A stretch of 62,209 nt of DNA from contig NZ_BJNE01000013.1 in the NCBI RefSeq assembly GCF_006539525.1, forward strand, positions 1 through 62,209, in the 5' to 3' direction. The DNA comes from Glutamicibacter nicotianae (lineage in GTDB: Bacteria; Actinomycetota; Actinomycetes; Actinomycetales; Micrococcaceae). Of the stretch, positions 38,146 to 45,500 are shown one piece after another. The position numbers were made by a program, and so were the translations under genes. The stretch's first letter is position 1. The number at the start of each line of letters is the position of its first letter. The notes below the pieces were generated by a model. It made no database searches. It saw only the letters and a list, made by a program, of their open reading frames with translations, and was not told the DNA's origin.

Positions 38146-38166
38146 GTATTTCGATAATGGAAATAC
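38146..38166. promoter_or_regulatory. 21-bp perfect inverted repeat, candidate MarR operator
   Basis: GTATTTC (38146-38152), 7-base spacer, GAAATAC (38160-38166), in the 128-base divergent spacer between the MarR gene and the MMPL gene. Size and AT content fit MarR dimers. Binding there could repress both transcripts. Confidence 0.6.
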
Positions 38167-38234
38167 ATCTTGTAGTATTGCGTTCGGGATCGCTGGTCGA
38201 TCCACCGGCAGCAAATACGAGTGAGGACGGATCA

Positions 38235-40376
38235 GTGGCGCATCTAGCGAAAACCGGCCAGGCACCGGGCAAGAAGCGAATGAACAAGAAGAACGTCGGC
38301 ATCAGGGCGGGAATCTATGCCCTGCTGATCGTCCTGTGGCTGGGTGTCGCCGGAATTGGCGGCCCGACCTTCGGCAAGCTTTCAGAGGTCCAGACCAATG
38401 ACCAGACCTCATTCCTCCCGGCTACCGCGGAGGCAACCGAGGCCCTGGAATGGCAGAACAAATTCCGCTCCACCGATGCAATTCCAGCGGTCGTGCTGCT
38501 CACCAGCGATGCCGGGGTCAGCCGGGAAAGCGCCGCGCTGGTGGGCGAAGCGCTCAACGGCTTCACACATCTTGACGGCCAGATCACCGGCCCCTTCCTC
38601 TCCGAGGACGGCAAGGCCGCTGAATTCATTGTTCCGGTCTCCGGCGAGGTGAAGGCCAACGAGGGAGTCGACGAACTGCGTTCGCTCCTGGCCGCCGAGA
38701 AGCCCGAGGGCGCCAGCGCCTATGTCACCGGCCCGGCCGGCTTCAGCGCCGACCTGGTCGAAGCCTTCGGGGGCATTGACGGAGTGCTGCTGGGCGTGGC
38801 GCTGGCCGCCGTGCTGGTGATCCTGCTGCTGGTCTACCGCTCGCTCCTGCTTCCGTTCACGGTGCTGCTGACCTCGGTGGTGGCGCTCTGCGCGGCAATC
38901 GTCGCGGTGTACTTCATGGCATCCGAAGGATGGATCCGCCTGGACGGCCAGGCCCAGGGCATCTTGTCGATCCTGGTCATCGGCGCGGCGACGGACTACT
39001 CCCTGCTCTTCGTGGCACGGCACAAGGAAGCCCTCGTTGCAGGTGAGGACAAGTGGCGGGCTGTGGCATCCGCGTGGAAGGGTTCGGTGGAACCGATTGC
39101 CGCTTCGGGCGGCACCGTGACGGTGGGCCTGCTGTGCCTGCTGTTCTCGGATCTGAACTCGAACAAGGCGCTGGGCCCCATCGGCGCCTCGGGCATCATC
39201 TTCTCGATCATCGCCGCATTGACATTCCTGCCGGCGGTGCTTGGCCTGCTGGGCCGGGCCGCCTACTGGCCATTCCCGCCCAAGCCGGCGGCCGCGGATG
39301 CCCAGGGCCAGCAGAAAGAAGGCCTGTGGGGCCGCATTGCGCGTTTTGTCGCCAATCATCCGCGCCCGATCTGGATCATTACTGCGCTGGTGCTGGCCGT
39401 CGGAGCGCTGGGCATGACCCAGCTCAAGGCCCATGGCGTGCCGCAGAGCGAGCTGGTGGTGGGCGCTTCCGAAGCGCGAGATGGCCAGATCGCCCTGGGC
39501 GAGCACTTCCCTGGCGGATCGGGCTCCCCGGCCACGGTGATCATCGATGAAGCTGAAGCACAGACTGCCCTGGAAAAGGCCCTCGATGTCACCGGCGTGG
39601 ATTCGGCCTACCTGCAGGCCGAAGACGGGGGACCGGCGATGGCCGCCCGAGGAGCCGAGCCGTACAGCGTCGAAGGCCGCAACCTGATATCGGTGACCCT
39701 GTCCGATGCGGCGGACTCGGATGCCGCCAAGCAAACCGTAGTCGAGCTGCGCGAGCAGATGCACGCGCTCGATGCCAACGCCCTGGTCGGCGGCACCACT
39801 GCGACCCAGCTCGATACCAACGAGACGGCGATTGCCGACCTGTTCAAGATCATTCCGATTACGCTCCTGGCCATCTTGCTGATCCTGATGCTGCTGCTGC
39901 GCTCCATTCTGGCGCCGGTGCTGCTGATCCTGACCACTGTGCTTTCCTACGGCACCGCCATGGGCGTCAGCGCGCTGGTCTTCAATAACGTCTTCGGGTA
40001 CGTGGGCGCAGATCCGTCCGTGCCGCTGTTCGGCTTCGTCTTCCTCGTGGCGCTGGGCGTGGACTACAACATCTTCTTGATGACCCGTGTGCGCGAGGAA
40101 TCCTTGAAACGCGGCACCCGCGAGGGCATGCGCGTGGGCTTGAAGGTCACCGGCGGCGTGATTACCTCCGCCGGCGTGGTGCTTGCCGCGACCTTTGCCG
40201 CATTGGGTGTTGTGCCGATCATGTTCCTGGGCCAGCTGGGCTTCATCGTGGCCTTCGGCGTGCTGCTCGATACCTTTGTGGTCCGCAGCCTGCTGGTTCC
40301 CGCGCTGGTTGAGGAAATTGGATCAAAGGTCTGGTGGCCCTCGAAATTGGCGAAGAAGAAGTTCGAATTGAACTAG
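38235..40376 (+). CDS. MMPL/RND-family membrane transporter
   Basis: The 713-residue protein has two MMPL repeats, each with one helix, a large external domain and five helices; the TM blocks are near 195-360 and 530-690. Recognisable segments are AQGILSILVIGAATDYSLLFVARHKE (first repeat) and FVFLVALGVDYNIFLMTRVREE (second repeat), which hold the Asp-Tyr proton-relay pairs. MMPL proteins export lipids or drugs. The frame is open to 38157, but that start lies within the operator; GTG 38235 with GAGGA 7 bases upstream is used. Divergence from marR suggests MarR-controlled efflux. Confidence 0.9.
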   Translation: MAHLAKTGQAPGKKRMNKKNVGIRAGIYALLIVLWLGVAGIGGPTFGKLSEVQTNDQTSFLPATAEATEALEWQNKFRSTDAIPAVVLLTSDAGVSRESAALVGEALNGFTHLDGQITGPFLSEDGKAAEFIVPVSGEVKANEGVDELRSLLAAEKPEGASAYVTGPAGFSADLVEAFGGIDGVLLGVALAAVLVILLLVYRSLLLPFTVLLTSVVALCAAIVAVYFMASEGWIRLDGQAQGILSILVIGAATDYSLLFVARHKEALVAGEDKWRAVASAWKGSVEPIAASGGTVTVGLLCLLFSDLNSNKALGPIGASGIIFSIIAALTFLPAVLGLLGRAAYWPFPPKPAAADAQGQQKEGLWGRIARFVANHPRPIWIITALVLAVGALGMTQLKAHGVPQSELVVGASEARDGQIALGEHFPGGSGSPATVIIDEAEAQTALEKALDVTGVDSAYLQAEDGGPAMAARGAEPYSVEGRNLISVTLSDAADSDAAKQTVVELREQMHALDANALVGGTTATQLDTNETAIADLFKIIPITLLAILLILMLLLRSILAPVLLILTTVLSYGTAMGVSALVFNNVFGYVGADPSVPLFGFVFLVALGVDYNIFLMTRVREESLKRGTREGMRVGLKVTGGVITSAGVVLAATFAALGVVPIMFLGQLGFIVAFGVLLDTFVVRSLLVPALVEEIGSKVWWPSKLAKKKFELN

Positions 40377-40677
40377 CAAGAAGTTCGCAGAATCCGGGAG
40401 TGCAAGTGGTGAACATCTCCCGGCATAGCAGTGCAAATCGGGGCCGCTCACAGACGTGCCCCGCTTGAGCACTGTAGTATGGATCTTTGTGCGTCACCGG
40501 AAAATTCTGTGGCGTATGCGTCGACAGTTTAGATTTCCCCTCCAGTAGATCGCCCGGACAACCTCCGCCGGTTCACTTTTGGTAGCAGGCCTTGGCCTTG
40601 CACGTTGCGGACTTCCTCCTGGCTCGGCGAAACCCAACGCCTGCATCAGGCGTGCGAATCAGAGAGAAAGTTTGAAT
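40377..40677 (+). other. 301-base spacer: long leader region of the DEAD-box helicase gene
   Basis: No credible gene lies here. It holds the promoter and an apparently long untranslated leader of the helicase, with GC-rich complementary pieces such as gcctgcatcaggcgtgc (40650-40666). Leaders of this kind precede cold-induced DEAD-box genes in many bacteria. I could not identify a confident promoter or a terminator for the MMPL gene. Confidence 0.4.
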
Positions 40678-42252
40678 ATGTCCGTAACTTTTAGCGCCCT
40701 CGGTGTGCCCGAATACCTTGCCAAGGTCCTTGCCGACAGCGGAATCGAATCCGCCTTCCCGATCCAGGAAGCGACCCTGCCTTCGACTCTCGCCGGCGGC
40801 GACGTCCTGGGCCGCGGCCAGACCGGTTCCGGCAAGACCCTGGCTTTCTCGCTTCCACTGGTAGCGCGTTTGGCAGATCGCCCGCAGCGCCGCAAGGCTC
40901 GTTTCCCCCGTGCGCTGATCATGGCTCCAACCCGCGAACTGGCAACCCAGATCGCCAAGACCGTTGAGCCATTGGCGAAGGCTGCCGGCCTGCGCACCAC
41001 CGTGATCTACGGTGGCGTGGCCCAGAGCCGCCAGGAAAAGGCCATGAACGAGGGCGTTGACATCGTCATCGCCTGCCCAGGCCGCCTCGATGACTTGATC
41101 AAGCAGAAGATCGTCGACCTGTCCCAGCTGGAAATCTCCGTGCTGGACGAGGCCGACCACATGGCAGACATGGGCTTCTTGCCTGTAGTACGCCGCATCA
41201 TGGACCGCATGCCAACCGGCATCCAGCACATGCTGTTCTCCGCCACCTTGGATAACGGCGTGGACAAGGTAGTCAAGCGCTACCTGAGCCACCCGACCAT
41301 TCACTCGGTGGATGCGCCCGAGGCCGCTGTGAACACCATGGAGCACCACGTCTTCGTCATCGGCAACGATGATAAGAAGGACCTGATCCGCGTCCTGGCT
41401 CAGGGCACTGCCCGCCGCATCATGTTCATGCGCACCAAGCACCACGCCAAGAAGATGGCGCTGACCCTGTCCAAGGCTGGCATTCCAGCAGTGGACCTGC
41501 ACGGCAACCTGTCGCAGAATGCCCGTGACCGCAACCTTGCTGCTTTCGCTTCAGGCGAGGCGAAGGTGCTTGTCGCTACCGACGTTGCCGCTCGTGGCGT
41601 GCACGTTGATGGTGTGGAACTCGTGGTTCACATTGATCCACCTGCGGAGCACAAGGCTTACACCCACCGTTCGGGCCGTACCGCACGTGCCGGTTCGGAT
41701 GGAACCGTCGTGACTATCTGCACCCCTGACCAGCAGGGCGACGTTGCTTCCTTGCTGAAGCAGGCCGGCCTGAAGGTACCTTTTGAAAAGGTCAGCCTGG
41801 ACTCGCCAGTTGTTGCCAAAGTAGTCGGCGAAGTTGCTGAACATGTCCCTTATGTCGCACCAGCACAACAGAAGCGTAACCCAGCGAAGAAGAAGCCTGC
41901 TGGCGAATCTTCGAACGCACGCGGTGGCCGCGGTGGTGGACGAAATGCCCGTGGCGGCAAGCCTGCCGGTGAGGCACAGGGTCGCGGGGGAGACCGTCGT
42001 CGTTCAGATCGTTCCGGTGCATCAAATCAGTCGGAGCGTCCAGCACGTGAATCACGCGGTGCTAACGCTGAGCGTCCTTCACGTGGTGCCTACACCGAGC
42101 GTCCCTCACGTGGTGCGCGCGGTGCTAACGCGGACCGTCCAACAAACTCCTCGCGCTCAGCACGATCCGGTGGTCGCAATGCTGCAGGTGCCGCAGGTGG
42201 CCGCTCACGTGGACCACGCCGTGCATCAAGCCCTGCTACCGGCGGGCGCTAA
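40678..42252 (+). CDS. DEAD-box RNA helicase with RGG-rich tail
   Basis: The 524-residue protein has both RecA-like domains of a DEAD-box helicase: Q motif (FPIQEA, about 27-32), motif I GQTGSGKT (47-54), PTRELA, DEAD in VLDEADHM, SAT in FSATLD, and HRSGRTAR. From about residue 395 the tail is basic and rich in Arg/Gly/Ser/Asn (repeats such as NARGGRGGGRNARGG and ERPSRGA), a typical RNA-binding extension. It unwinds RNA structures in ribosome assembly or cold adaptation. ATG 40678 (AGAGAGAAAG 7 bases upstream) is chosen over the frame start 40579. Confidence 0.93.
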   Translation: MSVTFSALGVPEYLAKVLADSGIESAFPIQEATLPSTLAGGDVLGRGQTGSGKTLAFSLPLVARLADRPQRRKARFPRALIMAPTRELATQIAKTVEPLAKAAGLRTTVIYGGVAQSRQEKAMNEGVDIVIACPGRLDDLIKQKIVDLSQLEISVLDEADHMADMGFLPVVRRIMDRMPTGIQHMLFSATLDNGVDKVVKRYLSHPTIHSVDAPEAAVNTMEHHVFVIGNDDKKDLIRVLAQGTARRIMFMRTKHHAKKMALTLSKAGIPAVDLHGNLSQNARDRNLAAFASGEAKVLVATDVAARGVHVDGVELVVHIDPPAEHKAYTHRSGRTARAGSDGTVVTICTPDQQGDVASLLKQAGLKVPFEKVSLDSPVVAKVVGEVAEHVPYVAPAQQKRNPAKKKPAGESSNARGGRGGGRNARGGKPAGEAQGRGGDRRRSDRSGASNQSERPARESRGANAERPSRGAYTERPSRGARGANADRPTNSSRSARSGGRNAAGAAGGRSRGPRRASSPATGGR

Positions 42253-42264
42253 GAACTAGTACCC

Positions 42265-42308
42265 AAAAGAAGCTCCAGACAGCCAAAAGCTGTCTGGGGC
42301 TTCTTTTT
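42265..42308 (+). terminator. Rho-independent terminator of the helicase gene
   Basis: Arms 42265-42283 (aaaagaagctccagacagc) and 42289-42307 pair over 19 bp with one G-T and a 5-base loop; the stem ends in ttcttttt. Confidence 0.93.
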
Positions 42309-42364
42309 GGTGGTGGGGTTGCGAGCGGATCGGAAAATGAGAATCGGGACTTTTACACCAGATT

Positions 42365-42378
42365 GTGCAAGCGTTTCC
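42365..42378 (+). promoter_or_regulatory. LacI-type operator motif, site 1
   Basis: GTGCAAGCGTTTCC resembles the LacI/CcpA-family operator pattern (TGxAAxCGxTxxC). The exact reverse complement occurs at 42443-42456. It lies 172 bases before the amylopullulanase ATG. Confidence 0.65.
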
Positions 42379-42442
42379 TATGTAATAAGTTGGAAAATTA
42401 CTGAAAATTTTGATGTTTTACCTGCATCCGAGTGTAAATGTT

Positions 42443-42456
42443 GGAAACGCTTGCAC
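42443..42456 (+). promoter_or_regulatory. LacI-type operator motif, site 2, overlapping a putative -35
   Basis: GGAAACGCTTGCAC is the exact 14-base reverse complement of site 1, with centres 78 bases apart. It overlaps the -35 hexamer TTGCAC (42451-42456) of the candidate promoter, so binding would block RNA polymerase; paired sites could also loop the DNA. Confidence 0.65.
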
Positions 42457-42480
42457 TTGATGGAATTCGCTCAGTAGTGT
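42451..42480 (+). promoter_or_regulatory. Candidate promoter of the amylopullulanase gene
   Basis: TTGCAC (42451-42456), 18-base spacer, TAGTGT (42475-42480). The match to the housekeeping consensus is moderate; the overlap with operator site 2 makes it more believable. Confidence 0.5.
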
Positions 42481-42549
42481 GGGCTGAATCACTGGCAAGC
42501 CACCTAGTGTGGCCTGCCGCTCGCACCTTCGAATTCAATGGAGCATTTC

Positions 42550-45500
42550 ATGAACAGCCGAAACGCTGCTTCCTCCGTGCGCAGTCAGTCACTGCCACCA
42601 GGCCTTCATAAACGTGGTTGGCGTCGTTGGGTCACCGCCTTGGCCGCGACCCCGATGCTGGCGCTCGCACCCATGGCGCCACTGGCTAGTATTCCTGCCG
42701 CGGCAGATGAAACTTCTGTGACTCTGGCCGGTTCTTTTCAGTCGTTGTTGGGATGTTCCGCTGACTGGATGGCTGACTGTGAAGCTACCAGTCTGCAATC
42801 CACGGACCAGGAAGGGCAATACAGCCTGGAAGTGGAAGTTCCGGCGGGGAACTATGAATACAAAGTAGCGTTGAACAAAAGCTTTGACACGTCTTATGGA
42901 CTCGACGGGGGCGAAGAGAACATTCCCCTAGCACTGAGCGCGGATAGCCGATTGCGCTTCACCTTTGATACGGCTACGGGGCTGACGCAGGTTGTACCAC
43001 TGGACCTTCGCGGAGAATATTCCGATACTGACGCCGATTTGGTCTCTGCGCCGGTCAGGCAAGCCGGCTCTGGTGAGCAGTTTTATTTCGTTATGACAGA
43101 CCGCTTTGCCAATGGGTCAACGGCTAACGACACCGGCGGTTTGGAAGGCGATCGGCTAACCACCGGGTTTGATCCGACGAACAAAGGATTCTATGAAGGC
43201 GGTGACATCGCAGGCCTACGCTCCAAGCTTGACTACATTCAAGGCCTTGGCACCAGCGCCATCTGGCTCACACCCAGTTTTAAGAACATGCCGGTTCAGG
43301 GTAGTGGTGATGATGCCAGCGCCGGATACCACGGCTATTGGGTCACCGATTTCACTCAGATCGACCCACATCTAGGCACCAACGAAGAACTCTCCGAACT
43401 GATCGATGACGCCCACAAACGTGGCATCAAGGTGTATTTCGACATTATCGTGAACCACACCGCAGATCTCATCGATAATAAGGAAAAGAAGTATTCCTAC
43501 GTTGAGCAATCTTCCGTTCCTTATAAGGATGCTCAGGGCCAAGCCTTTGACCCGGCGGACTACGCAGGCAGTGATACCTTCCCAGAGCTAGATGCTTCCA
43601 GTTCCTTCCCCTATACCCCGGTTGTTTCTGATCAAGTCAAGAAGGTTCCCGACTGGCTCAATGATCCAACGCTCTATCACAACCGCGGGGACTCAACATG
43701 GGAAGGCGAGTCGGTCACCTACGGCGATTTTCAAGGTCTTGATGACCTCATGACCGAAAATCCTAAGGTCGTCAACGGTTTCGCAGAGGTCTACAAAAAC
43801 TGGGTGGACTTGGGAATTGATGGCTTCCGCATAGACACCGCAAAACATGTGAATTTCGAATTCTGGGAACAATGGACCAAACAAGTTCAGGACTATGCAC
43901 GAGCCCAGGGTAAAGACGACTTCTTCATGTTTGGCGAAGTTTATGATGCCGATGCAAAAAAGCTATCGCCCTACGTGCGTAAGACGGAAATGAATTCCGT
44001 CCTTGATTTCACGTTCCAATCTGCGGCTGCCGGTTTCGCGGGAGGAAATTCAGCCAAAACGCTAAGCACGCTGTTCTCGGCGGATGACTACTACACCACG
44101 GCAAACACCTCAGCTGATGCCTTACCAACCTTCCTCGGTAATCACGATATGGGACGCATTGGGTACTTCCTGAACAACAGCAATCAGAAACTCAAACGTG
44201 TTGAACTGGCCCATGAACTGATGTTCCTGACCCGTGGCCAGCCGGTGGTTTACTACGGTGACGAACAAGGATTTGCCGGCACCGGTGGAGACAAGGATTC
44301 TCGCCAATCACTGTTCGCTTCTCAAGTCTCGGACTATCAGAACCAAGAATTGATTACTGGAGAAAAGCTCGGAAACCAAGATCGTTATGACAGTGATTCT
44401 CCGCTGTATCAGCACATCGCGGCCCTCTCTAAACTTCGCGGATCAAACAAAGCGCTGAAGGGAGGGGCGCAAGTAGAGCTATACGCCCAAGATTCCAAGG
44501 GAGTTTATGCTTTCTCGCGTGTGGACCGTGACGAGAAAACCGAATATTTGGTGGCCCTGAACAATTCGGAAGAATCCGCTGATATTGAGTTGTCGACTCT
44601 GACCTCCGACGCAAGTTACTCAGCGCTCTATGGCGCGGAAGGCAAACTCAGCAGTGCTGCGGACGCTAAACTCAACGTGACGGTGCCAGCGCTATCTGCG
44701 GTGGTTTATAAAGCTGACAAAGACGTAGACAGTGCTGCCTTCACACCTGAGATTTCCGCTCCAAAATCTGGGGCAGGGCTCAGCGGCGTATCACCCGTAT
44801 CCGTGGATCTAGGCGAACAGGCGTGGTCTGAGACAAGCATGTCGTGGCGTGAAGTAGGCACCGAGAAGTGGCACCTACTGGGCGTGGCAGAAGGCCACAC
44901 CCCACGAGTCTTCCACGACGTTTCATCGCTACCACAAGGCACCTTGGTGGAATATCGTGCGGTGAGTACCAATGCCGCAGGTGAACACAGCGCCGCTTCC
45001 ACTTATGCTTCCGTGGGCAACGATGTATCCGGGTTCGCGAAGGAAAAACCGGTTGAATCGGACATCTCCATGGTCACCGTGCCAGGAAGCCATAACATCG
45101 AAATGGGTTGTGTCACGGACTGGGATCCGGCCTGCGAGGCCGCCAAACTTACTGAACAGCCTGGCGGGGTCTACTCTGGTGAATTCGAAGTCCCGGCAGG
45201 GGACTATGAATACAAGGTAGCCATCAACGGATCATGGGATCTGAACTACGGCGTTGGTGGCGTTGCCGGTGGTGACAACCTCAAATATTCTCACGAAGGC
45301 GGGTCCGTCAAGTTCTTCTTCGATCCACGCAATAACATCGTACAAAGTGATCAACAAGGTCCCATGATCACCTTGCCGGGAAGTTTTCAAGATGAGTTGG
45401 GCTGTGCTTCCGACTGGGATCCAACCTGTTTGGCAACTTTGATGGCTGACCCAGATGCTGACGGTACCTACGAATTCACTACGGAGAAAATTCCGGCCGG

